Source: Veillonella_A intestinalis
GTDB taxonomy: Bacteria; Bacillota; Negativicutes; Veillonellales; Veillonellaceae
Assembly: GCF_943192895.1 (NCBI RefSeq)
Contig: NZ_CALPCB010000001.1
Span: 1-64,000, forward strand
Reading direction: 5' to 3'
Length of the DNA: 64,000 nucleotides
Under the pieces are notes generated by a model that saw only the letters and a program-made list of their open reading frames with translations, was not told the DNA's origin and searched no databases. Both the position numbers and the translations under genes were made by a program. Positions 50,442-59,491 of the stretch are shown piece after piece. Position 1 is the stretch's first letter, and each line of letters begins with the position of its first letter.

Positions 50442-53400
50442 ATGAACACGTTCTTTAAGAAATTTTCCTATTTAGTGCCTAAAAATAAAAGTGAATCAGG
50501 TCATCAAGCCATTTATGAAGGAGGCCGTGACTGGGAATCCATGTATCGTAATCGTTGGTCTTACGACAAAGTAGTGCGTTCAACACATGGTGTTAACTGT
50601 ACAGGTTCTTGTAGTTGGAATGTTTTTGTCAAAAATGGCATTGTCACTTGGGAGAATCAGAATCATGATTATCCTGAAACAAGCCCTGACATGCCAGATT
50701 TTGAGCCTCGTGGTTGTCCTCGTGGGGCATCGTTTTCATGGTATATGTATAGCCCATTACGGGTGAAGTATCCCTATGTGCGTGGAGAGTTAGCGGATAT
50801 GTGGCGTGCCGCTAAAAAAGAATATCCGAATGCGTTAGAAGCTTGGAAATCCATTGTGACAGATCCAGAAAAAGCGAAGCGTTATAAATCGGCTCGTGGT
50901 ATGGGTGGTTTTGTGCGTTCTACTTGGGAAGAAGCGTCTGAAATTACTGCAGCTTCTATGCTATATACAGTGCAGACCTATGGGCCTGATCGTAACTTTG
51001 GTTTTTCCCCAATTCCAGCCATGTCTATGATTAGTTACGCTGCAGGGGCTCGTTTTATGAACCTTATGGGTGGTGCCTGCCTTAGCTTCTATGATTGGTA
51101 TGCTGATTTGCCTCCAGCTAGTCCGCAAGTGTGGGGCGATCAAACGGATGTGCCAGAAAGTAGTGATTGGTATAATGCGGGCTATATTATGACTTGGGGA
51201 TCAAATGTGCCACAAACACGTACCCCAGATGCTCACTTTTTAACTGAAGTGCGTTATAAAGGGACCAAAGTAATTTCTGTATCTCCTGACTACGCAGAAT
51301 CTACTACCGCTGCCGATACTTGGCTTAATGTGAAAGCTGGCTCTGATGGTGCCTTAGCTATGGCTATGGGGCATGTTATTTTAAAAGAATATTATGTAGA
51401 CAATACGACGCCTATGTTTGTAGACTATGCTAAGCGATATACGGATTTTCCATTCTTAGTACAGCTTGAAGAGAAGGATGGTAAATTAGTAGCAGGTCAT
51501 TTCTTAACAGCCAAAGATATGGGCGATACCTCTGAACATAGTGAATTTAAGTATTATGTACTCGATGAGACTACGGATACTTTAGTTATTCCTAATGGAC
51601 AAATGGGTCATCGTTGGAGTGACAAAACAAAATGGAATTTAAAATTAGAAAATAGTGAGAATGGGGCACCGATTAATCCTGTATTATCGTTTATTGATAG
51701 TAATGATGCTGTGAAGGCTGTTACGTTACCATTCTTTGGTCATTTAGATGAAAAACGTACACTAGACCGTCATGTACCAGTTAAGCAATTGCATACTCGT
51801 ACAGGCATTGTATATGTGACAACTGTATATGATTTATTACTTGCTAATTATGGTGTAGACCGCGGGCTAGGTGGCGAGGTTAATGCTGATTATACTAGTG
51901 ATACGCCCTTTACACCAGCATGGCAAGAAAAATATACCGGCATTACACCAGACATGGTGATTCATACAGCTCGTGAATTTGCAGATAATGCGATTGCTAC
52001 GGGTGGTCGTTCTCTGATTATTATGGGTGGTGGTATCAATCACTGGTTCCATGCGGATGTAATTTATCGCGCTGTATTGAACCTTGTACTATTCTGTGCT
52101 TGTGAAGGTAAAAATGGTGGCGGTTGGGCGCATTATGTAGGCCAGGAGAAACTTCGTCCTGCTGAAGGTTGGGGCGCTATTATGAGTGCTAAAGATTGGC
52201 AGCCAGTTCCTCGTTTACAAAATGGTACGTCTTTCTTCTATTTCGCTACGGATCAGTGGCGTACTGATGAAATGGATACAGACGATTTAGTATCGCCATT
52301 GGCATCGCCACGATATCGTCATGTAGGTGATTATAATGTATTAGCGGCTCGTCTTGGTTGGTTGCCTTCCTATCCAACCTTTAATAAAAGTGGAGCAGCT
52401 ATTTTTGAGGAGGCTAAACAAGCAGGTCTTACAGAGTTTGGCGATGTAAAAACGTTTGTAGCCGAGCAATTAAAGAAGAAAGAATTAAGCTTTGCTGTGG
52501 AAGATCCAGATGCACCAGAAAACTTCCCGCGCAATCTTATAGTATGGAGGGCAAATTTAATTACTTCATCTTCTAAAGGGCACGAATATTTTATGAAACA
52601 TTTGTTAGGTACGAAAAATGGCCTTTTAGAAAATAACGAGCCTGTAGCAAAACCAACAGAAATCAAGTGGCGTGAACAGGCAGGTGAAGGCAAGTTGGAT
52701 TTGCTGGTTGATTTAGACTTCCGCATGGCTGGGTCTGCTTTATATTCTGATATTGTATTACCGACGGCAACTTGGTATGAAAAGACAGATTTATCATCAA
52801 CCGATATGCATCCGTTTGTGCATCCTTTCCAGCCTGCTGTTGATCCAGGTTGGGAAGCTAAGACAGACTGGGATATATTCTTAACTTTAGGCAAAGCCGT
52901 TTCAAAACTAGCAAAAGAAGTGAATATGCCTGTATACCGTGATATGGTGGCGATGCCTTTGCAACATGATTCTGAAGCAGAATTAGCGCAACCAGGTGGA
53001 GTGGTGAAGGATTGGAGCCGTGGTGAATGTGAACCAATTCCAGGTAAAACAATGCCTCAACTGGTAGAAGTGACGCGTGATTATACACGCATTTTTGAAA
53101 AGCAGCGTGCTTTAGGCCCTAATTTAGCGAATGGTGCTGTAGGGGCACATGGTATTGCTGTTAATATTGGTGAACAATATGAAGAATTAAAAGCTCGTAA
53201 TGGTGTGATTCGTGGTGCTAGCTTAGGCGGTGTTAAAGAAGGCAATACGACGGATGTTTTGGCTGATGATGTGGGCATTGGCTGTCCTTCGATTGAAGAT
53301 GCATATCAAGCCTGCCAAGCCGTGCTTACCATGTCTTCCGCTACGAATGGTGCAGTAGCACATAAGAGTTGGGCCAAAGCCGAAGAGTTGACGGGACTTA

Positions 53401-54164
53401 CGGATTTAACCAAAATGACAGGTGGTCGTAGTGGTGAACATATTACCTTTGAAGATATTGTGGCTCAACCACGCTTAGTTATTAGTACGCCAATCTTCAC
53501 TGGTAATGGTAAGGATAATCGCCGTTATACGCCATTTACGAATAATGTGGAATTACTTATGCCATTCCGCACTATTACAGGTCGTCAATCGTATTTCTTA
53601 GATCACGATGTTATGGCAGAATGGGGTGAACAGATGGCAACGTACAAACCTATTTTGGCCTACGCACCAATGCGGGAAGCGTTGCCAAATGATGGGACTC
53701 CAGAAATTACACTTAAATATTTAACGCCACATAATAAATGGAGTATTCACAGTATGTACTTTGATACGCCACAGATGTTGACTTTATTCCGTGGTGGTCA
53801 GTCTGTATGGCTTAATGAAGATGATGCGAATGAAATTGGCGTAGCTGATAATGATTGGATTGAATTATACAATAGTAATGGTGTAGTAGCATCCCGAGTT
53901 GTGGTAACGCCTCGTATTCCACGTGGCCTTGTATATATGCATCATGCTCAGGATCGTCACATTAATGTGCCAGGTACTAGTTTGACTGGCGGTCGTGGCG
54001 GTACTCATAATACACCGACACGAATTCATATGAAACCAACCCATATGATTGGGGGCTATGGACAATTAAGTTATGGGTTTAACTATTACGGACCTACCGG
54101 TAATCAACGCGACATGCTTGTGGTAGTGCGTAAGATGAAGGAGGTTGATTGGCTTGAAGATTAA
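50442..54164 (+). CDS. narG: Respiratory nitrate reductase alpha subunit
   Basis: 1240-aa molybdenum subunit that reduces nitrate to nitrite. The FS0 cluster ligands are in HGVNCTGSCSWNVFVKNG and RGCPRGASFSWYMYSPLR (first 110 residues), and the Mo-coordinating region has YDWYADLPPASPQVWGDQTD. Conserved tail segments such as NDWIELYNSNGVVASR and the MoPterin-binding GGRGGTHNTPTRIHMKPTHM follow. There is no twin-arginine leader at the exact N terminus (NTFFKKFSYLVPK), consistent with a cytoplasmic-facing enzyme. AAGGAGGGACACAGC precedes the ATG. First gene of narGHJI, 18 nt from the predicted start site. Confidence 0.96.
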   Translation: MNTFFKKFSYLVPKNKSESGHQAIYEGGRDWESMYRNRWSYDKVVRSTHGVNCTGSCSWNVFVKNGIVTWENQNHDYPETSPDMPDFEPRGCPRGASFSWYMYSPLRVKYPYVRGELADMWRAAKKEYPNALEAWKSIVTDPEKAKRYKSARGMGGFVRSTWEEASEITAASMLYTVQTYGPDRNFGFSPIPAMSMISYAAGARFMNLMGGACLSFYDWYADLPPASPQVWGDQTDVPESSDWYNAGYIMTWGSNVPQTRTPDAHFLTEVRYKGTKVISVSPDYAESTTAADTWLNVKAGSDGALAMAMGHVILKEYYVDNTTPMFVDYAKRYTDFPFLVQLEEKDGKLVAGHFLTAKDMGDTSEHSEFKYYVLDETTDTLVIPNGQMGHRWSDKTKWNLKLENSENGAPINPVLSFIDSNDAVKAVTLPFFGHLDEKRTLDRHVPVKQLHTRTGIVYVTTVYDLLLANYGVDRGLGGEVNADYTSDTPFTPAWQEKYTGITPDMVIHTAREFADNAIATGGRSLIIMGGGINHWFHADVIYRAVLNLVLFCACEGKNGGGWAHYVGQEKLRPAEGWGAIMSAKDWQPVPRLQNGTSFFYFATDQWRTDEMDTDDLVSPLASPRYRHVGDYNVLAARLGWLPSYPTFNKSGAAIFEEAKQAGLTEFGDVKTFVAEQLKKKELSFAVEDPDAPENFPRNLIVWRANLITSSSKGHEYFMKHLLGTKNGLLENNEPVAKPTEIKWREQAGEGKLDLLVDLDFRMAGSALYSDIVLPTATWYEKTDLSSTDMHPFVHPFQPAVDPGWEAKTDWDIFLTLGKAVSKLAKEVNMPVYRDMVAMPLQHDSEAELAQPGGVVKDWSRGECEPIPGKTMPQLVEVTRDYTRIFEKQRALGPNLANGAVGAHGIAVNIGEQYEELKARNGVIRGASLGGVKEGNTTDVLADDVGIGCPSIEDAYQACQAVLTMSSATNGAVAHKSWAKAEELTGLTDLTKMTGGRSGEHITFEDIVAQPRLVISTPIFTGNGKDNRRYTPFTNNVELLMPFRTITGRQSYFLDHDVMAEWGEQMATYKPILAYAPMREALPNDGTPEITLKYLTPHNKWSIHSMYFDTPQMLTLFRGGQSVWLNEDDANEIGVADNDWIELYNSNGVVASRVVVTPRIPRGLVYMHHAQDRHINVPGTSLTGGRGGTHNTPTRIHMKPTHMIGGYGQLSYGFNYYGPTGNQRDMLVVVRKMKEVDWLED

Positions 54165-55626
54165 AGCACAAATTTCCATGGTCATGAATTTAGATAAATG
54201 TATCGGCTGTCATACCTGTTCGATTACATGTAAAAATACGTGGACCAATCGTGAAGGCGCGGAATACATGTATTTTAATAATGTAGAAACAAAACCTGGC
54301 ATTGGGTATCCGAAACATTGGGAAGATCAGAATCGTTGGAAAGGCGGTTGGGTGTTAAAGAATGGCAAGCTAGAGTTAGCGACAGGCTCTAAAAGCAATC
54401 GTTTGATGAAACTATTTTTCCATCCAGAGCAGCCAGAATTAAAGGATTATTTTGAGCCTTGGACATATGACTATGAAACTTTAATTCATTCTAAGCGCAA
54501 GAATAATCAGCCTGTGGCACGACCTCGTTCTTTGATTACTAAAGAAAAAATGGAAATAGAATGGGGGCCTAACTGGGAAGACGATTTAGCCGGTGGTAGC
54601 ACAGCTCGCGCTGATGTGAATTTACAGAACTTAGGACAGAATATCGCTCTTGATTTCCACGATATTTTTATGAAATATTTGCCACGTCTTTGTAATCATT
54701 GTTTGAATCCTGCTTGTGTAGCCGCTTGTCCATCAGGAGCTATTTATAAGCGCGACGAAGATGGGGTTGTATTGATTTCACAAGATGTATGTCGTGGTTG
54801 GCGTCATTGTGTACCGGCTTGTCCGTATAAAAAGATTTATTATAACTGGCAGACTAATAAAGCCGAAAAATGTGTGTTCTGTTATCCCCGTTTAGAAAAT
54901 GGTCTGCCACAGATTTGTGCTGACACTTGTGTAGGTCGCATGCGTTATGTAGGTGTGCTTTTATATGATTTAGATAAAGTAGCTGATGTAGCGGCTACTG
55001 AAAATCCGCAAGACATTTATGGCAATATGTTGGATGTGATTTTAGATCCTCATGATCCAGCAGTAGTACAAATGGCACGAGAACAAGGCATTCCAGAGAA
55101 TTGGCTAAAAGCGGCCAAAGAGTCGCCCGTTTATCGTTTAATTAAAGAGTGGCAAATTGCTTTACCTCTTCATGCGGAATATCGTACGGTTCCTATGGTG
55201 TGGTATGTACCGCCAATGAGCCCCATTTTACATAAACAAGCGTCGTCAGTTCATTTCCCTGAAGCAGAAGCCATGCGAATTCCGGTAGCTTACTTGGCAC
55301 AATTATTGTCTGCAGGGAATGAAGCGGTAATACGCCGTGTGTTAGATACTTTATTGGACTTACGTCGTTATATGCAACAGCGTACGCGTGGTGAAGCGAC
55401 GACTGACTTTGATGAAAAATATGGGCCTCATGCTTTATATGATATGTATCGCTTACTAGGGGTTGCTAAATATAAAGACCGTTTTAGAATTCCCGCTGGG
55501 GTGAATGCTTCTCAAGAAGAAAAACGGTTACACCAAGGCGTAGGTGGTTTTAGTGACTGTGCGTTTGGCGGTTGTTCTGGCAGTACGGGAGCAGGTAGTT
55601 GTTCAGGAGGTGGTTGCCATGAGTAA
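54154..55626 (+). CDS. narH: Respiratory nitrate reductase beta subunit
   Basis: 490-aa iron-sulfur subunit. It begins MKIKAQISMVMNLDKCIGCHTCSITCKN, which matches other NarH N termini when the TTG at 54154 is the start (AGGAGG 9 nt upstream); an in-frame TTG at 54145 is too close to that site. Further clusters are CNHCLNPACVAACPSGAIYKR, CRGWRHCVPACPYKK (the Trp replacing a cysteine is normal, giving a [3Fe-4S] centre), and CVFCYPRLENGLPQICADTCVGR. The last ~20 residues are an odd Gly/Ser/Cys-rich tail (CAFGGCSGSTGAGSCSGGGC). It overlaps narG by 11 bp and narJ by 8 bp. Confidence 0.95.
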   Translation: MKIKAQISMVMNLDKCIGCHTCSITCKNTWTNREGAEYMYFNNVETKPGIGYPKHWEDQNRWKGGWVLKNGKLELATGSKSNRLMKLFFHPEQPELKDYFEPWTYDYETLIHSKRKNNQPVARPRSLITKEKMEIEWGPNWEDDLAGGSTARADVNLQNLGQNIALDFHDIFMKYLPRLCNHCLNPACVAACPSGAIYKRDEDGVVLISQDVCRGWRHCVPACPYKKIYYNWQTNKAEKCVFCYPRLENGLPQICADTCVGRMRYVGVLLYDLDKVADVAATENPQDIYGNMLDVILDPHDPAVVQMAREQGIPENWLKAAKESPVYRLIKEWQIALPLHAEYRTVPMVWYVPPMSPILHKQASSVHFPEAEAMRIPVAYLAQLLSAGNEAVIRRVLDTLLDLRRYMQQRTRGEATTDFDEKYGPHALYDMYRLLGVAKYKDRFRIPAGVNASQEEKRLHQGVGGFSDCAFGGCSGSTGAGSCSGGGCHE

Positions 55627-56191
55627 TAGAGTGGCAGCGACTGTAGGCGTAGATGCTACACAACGAATGCAGACTGAGCAGGACGTATTACAAGTTTGTG
55701 CGTATTTGTTGAGTTATCCTAGCGAAGCTTGGTGGAGTTCGCTCCATGAAGTAGAAACTATATTGGCCGCTTGGGCTGAGGGGCCTATAAAAGATAGCTT
55801 AGGATCTGTTGTAGAATACATTATGAGTCAAACTCAGCGTGAGTATGAGGATGAATATGTGCGAGTGTTTGATTTTAGTGGTAACACTAATATGTATTTA
55901 ACGTCGTATGATGCGACTAATGCAGAAGAACAAGCGGCAGAATTATTAGTATTTAAAGAGTTTTATCAAAAACATGGTTTTGATGTGGCTAGAGAGCTAC
56001 CAGATTATGTGCCTGCTTTATTAGAACTTTGTAGTACTTTACAAGCTGATGAAGCTTTGCCGATCTTAACGTATAGCCGAGAGGGGTTAACAGTATTGCG
56101 GCAGCGATTAATCGATAGCCAACAAGTACAAGCCTTTGTTTTAGATGTGATTTTACAAATTATTGAACGTTGGGAGGGGGCTACACGATGA
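55619..56191 (+). CDS. narJ: Nitrate reductase assembly chaperone NarJ
   Basis: 190-aa chaperone of the NarJ/TorD family that delivers the molybdenum cofactor to NarG. VCAYLLSYPSEAWWSSLHEVE near residue 30-50, YEDEYVRVFDFSGNTNMYLTSY near 80-100, and ELPDYVPALLELCSTL are the conserved segments. The start is ATG 55619 behind AGGAGG in the end of narH; a longer frame from 55544 reads the glycine-rich narH tail in another frame and is not real. The stop overlaps narI by 4 bp. Confidence 0.95.
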   Translation: MSNRVAATVGVDATQRMQTEQDVLQVCAYLLSYPSEAWWSSLHEVETILAAWAEGPIKDSLGSVVEYIMSQTQREYEDEYVRVFDFSGNTNMYLTSYDATNAEEQAAELLVFKEFYQKHGFDVARELPDYVPALLELCSTLQADEALPILTYSREGLTVLRQRLIDSQQVQAFVLDVILQIIERWEGATR

Positions 56192-56850
56192 GTGAATTTG
56201 TATGGGTCGCCTTACCGTATATAGCGTTTACCTTTTTGGTGATTGGATCGGCGGTGCGCTATACGGTATCGGAGCGCAATTGGACTACTAAGTCGAGTCA
56301 ATTTTTGGAGAAAAAACAGTTACGTATAGCGGGCCCTTTGTTCCATTTTGCACTACTATTGGTTTTCTTTGGTCATGTTGGTGGTATTTTGGTGCCTCAA
56401 GAAGTGACTGAAAAGGTAGGTGTAGATGAACATCTTTATCATGCAGGGGCATTGTACATTGGAGGACTAGCTGGTATCTTATTAGTTGTTGGTTTTCTTC
56501 TTCTTATGAAACGACGTTTTGGTACTTCTTATATGAAGGTCAATACATCGTCCATGGATGTGTGGCTCTTTGCATTTTTAGGTATTACTATTTTGACGGG
56601 CTTTTTAGGGACTATGATGAATGCAGATGGGGCGTTTAATTATCGTGCGTATATTGGACCTTGGTTTCGTAGTTTATTAATTTTGCAACCACAACCAGAA
56701 TTAATGGTGAATATTCCTCCTATTTTTAAGGCTCATATGCTATCTTGGATGATTGTATGTATTATTTTTCCGTTTAGCCGATTAGTTCATTGTTTGAGTT
56801 TTCCCTTCCGTTATTTGAATCGTAGTGCTATTGTATATCGGAAGCATTGA
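56188..56850 (+). CDS. narI: Nitrate reductase gamma subunit (cytochrome b)
   Basis: 220-aa haem b membrane subunit with five helices that oxidises quinol and passes electrons to NarH. Candidate haem ligands include the histidines in FHFALLLVFFGHVGGIL and in FKAHMLSWMIV and RLVHCLSFPFRYL. VRYTVSERNW after the first helix is typical. The ATG (56188) overlaps the narJ stop in an ATGA; GGGAGGGGG lies upstream. Its presence implies a membrane quinone pool. Confidence 0.95.
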   Translation: MSEFVWVALPYIAFTFLVIGSAVRYTVSERNWTTKSSQFLEKKQLRIAGPLFHFALLLVFFGHVGGILVPQEVTEKVGVDEHLYHAGALYIGGLAGILLVVGFLLLMKRRFGTSYMKVNTSSMDVWLFAFLGITILTGFLGTMMNADGAFNYRAYIGPWFRSLLILQPQPELMVNIPPIFKAHMLSWMIVCIIFPFSRLVHCLSFPFRYLNRSAIVYRKH

Positions 56851-57571
56851 GTGCGTAGGTTTGTGTAGTTTGATATAGATTAAGACAGTTTTATATACTT
56901 TTAATAGTGAAATATTAAATCAAGTAAAAAGTAATTAATGAGTGCTATACGCTTGCTATTGAGAGTATAGTATTGATATATTTAATTAATTTATACTTTT
57001 ATAGGGTTTCATAACTTTTAGTTGTGAAACCCTATTTTTTCATTAGAAATTAATGATGAAAAAGAAGAATTGCCTATATCAATTGCGTATAGGTGTCTGT
57101 AAAACGTCAAAAAAATGAAGTGGAGAGGCTTTTTTTTGATTTGTATAGCGTCAAAAAAGAGCAAATAAATTATATTATTGGTAATAATTATCATTTAGTT
57201 AATTAAGGAAATTCGATTAGATATTTCTAGCTATGGAATTAAAATTTAAATTTTGTGGAATTCAATACTATGGAGATGGCAAATTATTGTATAGTATGTG
57301 CAGAAAAAACGTATGTATATGGTATGAGGAAATGCAATTATATACAGGCATATAATAGAAAAGCTATGTGGCAAACGGTTGTGTATTGATTGCATAGTAT
57401 TGCGCTTTATGGAGGTGTATATTTGCTGAATATTAATGCATAAAATGGATGAAAAAGGTGGCTTTTAACTAGCGTATGTGCGCTAGAGGTATAGATATTG
57501 TCATCAATCTTTTGATTTTGCGAAAAATTCTCATTAGACATAAATACTTGATTAAACTGCATAGGACTTGT
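56851..57571. other. AT-rich intergenic region between narI and fumarase
   Basis: No gene is supported. It contains the nar terminator (listed), a short CTAGCG/CGCTAG hairpin near 57469-57486, and the repeated word GCGTCAAAAAA / ACGTCAAAAAA at about 57106 and 57149. The rest is AT-rich without recognisable features until the fumarase promoter at 57572. Confidence 0.55.
57001..57042 (+). terminator. Terminator of the nar operon
   Basis: A perfect 15-bp stem (ATAGGGTTTCATAAC with its near complement GTTGTGAAACCCTAT; one G-T pair) with a 5-nt loop, followed by TTTTTT. It lies 150 bp after narI. Confidence 0.85.
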
Positions 57572-57600
57572 TTGAAAGGCCTTGTCATGTGTGCTATGAT
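57572..57600 (+). promoter_or_regulatory. Promoter of the fumarase operon
   Basis: TTGAAA (57572-57577) and TATGAT (57595-57600) with a 17-bp spacer. The start site would be near 57607, 36 nt before the gene. Confidence 0.75.
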
Positions 57601-57642
57601 TAAGTCATCAGAAAACTCGTTTTAAGTTGAGGAGGGATTACT

Positions 57643-58485
57643 TTGCGTACTATCGATGTAGCAAAAGTGACGGAAACAGTAGCCCAAATGTGTAAAAATG
57701 CGGCTTACTATTTACCACAAGATGTATATGAAGGCTTAAAAGCAGGTCGTGAAACAGAAAAATCTCCAGTAGGTTGTGTTGTATTAGACCAAATCATTAA
57801 AAATGCTGAAATTGCTCGTGAAGAAGATCGTCCAATTTGCCAAGATACTGGTTACACTATCGTATTCTTAGAAGTTGGTCAAGATGTACACTTCGAAGGT
57901 GGCAATTTAGAAGATGCTATTCAAGAAGGGGTAGCTAAAGGCTATGTAGAAGGTTACTTACGTAAATCTGTAGTTGCAGAACCTTTATTCAACCGTAAAA
58001 ACACTGGTAACAATACTCCTTGTATCATTTATACTCGTATTGTTCCTGGCGATAAAGTTAAAATTGACATGGAACTTAAAGGTTTCGGTTCTGAAAATAA
58101 ATCTGGCGTAAAAATGCTTGTACCAGCTGATGGTGTTGAAGGCGTTAAAAATGCTGTTATGGAAATTGTTAAAAAAGCAGGTCCTAACCCTTGCCCTCCA
58201 ATGGTACTTGGTGTTGGTATCGGCGGTACTATGGACTATGCAGCATTGCTTTCCAAAAAAGCATTACTTCGTTCCACTAAAAAACGTAATGATATGCCAG
58301 AATACGCTAAATTAGAAGAAGAACTATTAGAAATGGTTAACAAAACTGGCATTGGACCTCAGCTTGGTGGTACCACTACAGCGTTAGCAGTTAATATCGA
58401 ATGGGCTGCTACTCATATTGCTGGTCTTCCTGTAGCCGTGACAATTTGCTGCCATGCAAGCCGTCATGCTGAAGAAATTATTTAA
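57643..58485 (+). CDS. Class I fumarate hydratase, alpha subunit
   Basis: 280-aa Fe-S subunit of two-part fumarases/tartrate dehydratases. The [4Fe-4S] cysteines are in EEDRPICQDTGYTIVF, in NTPCIIYTRIVPGD and in ICCHASRH region; GVGIGGTMDYAALLSKKALLR and GPQLGGTTTALAVNIEW are catalytic-domain motifs. The start codon is TTG (57643) with GAGGAGGGA 5 nt upstream, and no other start fits the conserved N terminus. It catalyses fumarate-malate interconversion in the branch from lactate/pyruvate to succinate-propionate typical of such anaerobes. Codon choice favours C-ending codons more than its neighbours, which fits high expression. Confidence 0.94.
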   Translation: MRTIDVAKVTETVAQMCKNAAYYLPQDVYEGLKAGRETEKSPVGCVVLDQIIKNAEIAREEDRPICQDTGYTIVFLEVGQDVHFEGGNLEDAIQEGVAKGYVEGYLRKSVVAEPLFNRKNTGNNTPCIIYTRIVPGDKVKIDMELKGFGSENKSGVKMLVPADGVEGVKNAVMEIVKKAGPNPCPPMVLGVGIGGTMDYAALLSKKALLRSTKKRNDMPEYAKLEEELLEMVNKTGIGPQLGGTTTALAVNIEWAATHIAGLPVAVTICCHASRHAEEII

Positions 58486-58502
58486 TAAGGAGGAAGATTG
58501 AA

Positions 58503-59063
58503 ATGGCTGAAACTAAACGTATCACCACACCTTTAACAGAAGAAGTATCCAGAACTCTTAAAGCTGGCGACAGCGTATTGATTACTGGTAAAATTTATAG
58601 CGCTCGTGATGCTGCTCATAAAGTAATGACAGAAGCATTAGCTCGCGGCGAAGAATTGCCAATTGATTGGCATGATAAAATTGTATATTATCTTGGACCA
58701 TCCCCAGCAAAACCTGGTGATCCAATCGGTGCGGCAGGTCCTACAACATCTGGTCGTATGGATGCTTACACACCAACTATGCTTAATCAAGGTATCAAAG
58801 GTATGATTGGTAAAGGGTCTCGCTCTAAAGAAGTAGTTGATTCCATGAAGAAAAACGGCGTAACTTACTTTGCTGCTGTTGGTGGTGCTGCTTCCTTAAT
58901 CGCAAAATCTATTAAAAATTATGAAGTTATCGCTTATGGTGATTTAGGTCCAGAAGCATTAGCAGAATTAACAGTTGAAGACTTCCCTTGCATCGTAGTA
59001 ATCGATAGCGAAGGTAATGACTTCTACAAACTTGGTCAAGAACCATATCGTCAAGAAGACTAA
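58503..59063 (+). CDS. Class I fumarate hydratase, beta subunit
   Basis: 186 aa. Core motifs are LKAGDSVLITGKIYSARDAAHKVM, YLGPSPAKPGDPIGAAGPTTSGRMD and GKGSRSKEVVDSMKKNGVTYFAAVGGAASLIAK. This is the C-terminal swivel subunit that completes the fumarase active site. AAGGAGGAAGATTG precedes the ATG, 17 bp after the alpha subunit. The pair could in principle be tartrate dehydratase, but fumarase suits the metabolism better. Confidence 0.94.
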   Translation: MAETKRITTPLTEEVSRTLKAGDSVLITGKIYSARDAAHKVMTEALARGEELPIDWHDKIVYYLGPSPAKPGDPIGAAGPTTSGRMDAYTPTMLNQGIKGMIGKGSRSKEVVDSMKKNGVTYFAAVGGAASLIAKSIKNYEVIAYGDLGPEALAELTVEDFPCIVVIDSEGNDFYKLGQEPYRQED

Positions 59064-59181
59064 TTATGTCTAACATATCAACCCTAACTATTTGTATGGG
59101 CAACAGTAGTTGGTCTTGATATAGACGTCATTTAGAAACACTAAGGCATTCCAACAAATGCTAGTTATACCAAACAAACGT

Positions 59182-59212
59182 AAAACACGGCTTATATAAG
59201 CCGTGTTTTTGT
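59182..59212 (+). terminator. Terminator of the fumarase operon
   Basis: AAAACACGGCTTA pairs with TAAGCCGTGTTTT around two bases, followed by TGTTA. It lies 120 bp after the stop. Confidence 0.85.
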
Positions 59213-59320
59213 TATATATAATACATAATATAGTCAAAGGCGCTGCGCTTATATAGAGTCAACACTTTTATGCTTTAAAATAGCTAGTTATAACAAAATA
59301 TCATAATCGATACCCCTATA

Positions 59321-59349
59321 TTGACAATAGTTCTCGGGACATATATAAT
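59321..59349 (+). promoter_or_regulatory. Consensus promoter of the metal ATPase gene
   Basis: Perfect TTGACA (59321-59326) and TATAAT (59344-59349) with a 17-bp spacer, the strongest promoter match in the window. Start near 59356. Confidence 0.85.
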
Positions 59350-59360
59350 GAATATATAGA

Positions 59361-59386
59361 AACATATGAATAATTGTTCATATGTT
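59361..59386 (+). promoter_or_regulatory. ArsR/SmtB-type operator
   Basis: AACATATGAA and TTCATATGTT flank a 6-bp TAATTG centre. Read as 12-2-12, the arms match at 11 of 12 positions, the design of ArsR/SmtB metalloregulator sites (the SmtB site has ACATGAACA and TATTCA halves). It overlaps about +6 to +31 of the transcript, where a repressor would block RNA polymerase. No arsR-type gene is in the window. Confidence 0.65.
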
Positions 59387-59491
59387 ATTGCGATAGATAC
59401 GAATATATAAATTTTAAACTCGCAAGTATAGGTTATTTATAATGTATGTATTACATCATTTTAGTATCTGCAGACACACAAGGAGTCAACG

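Noticed and set aside
54145..54153. TTG start of narH at 54145
   Set aside because: Only one base follows the AGGAGG; TTG 54154 has proper spacing and gives the conserved MKIKAQ N terminus.
57106..57160. Repeated GTCAAAAAA words as a regulatory box pair
   Set aside because: Only two loose copies in very AT-rich DNA with no promoter alongside; too weak to report as a site.
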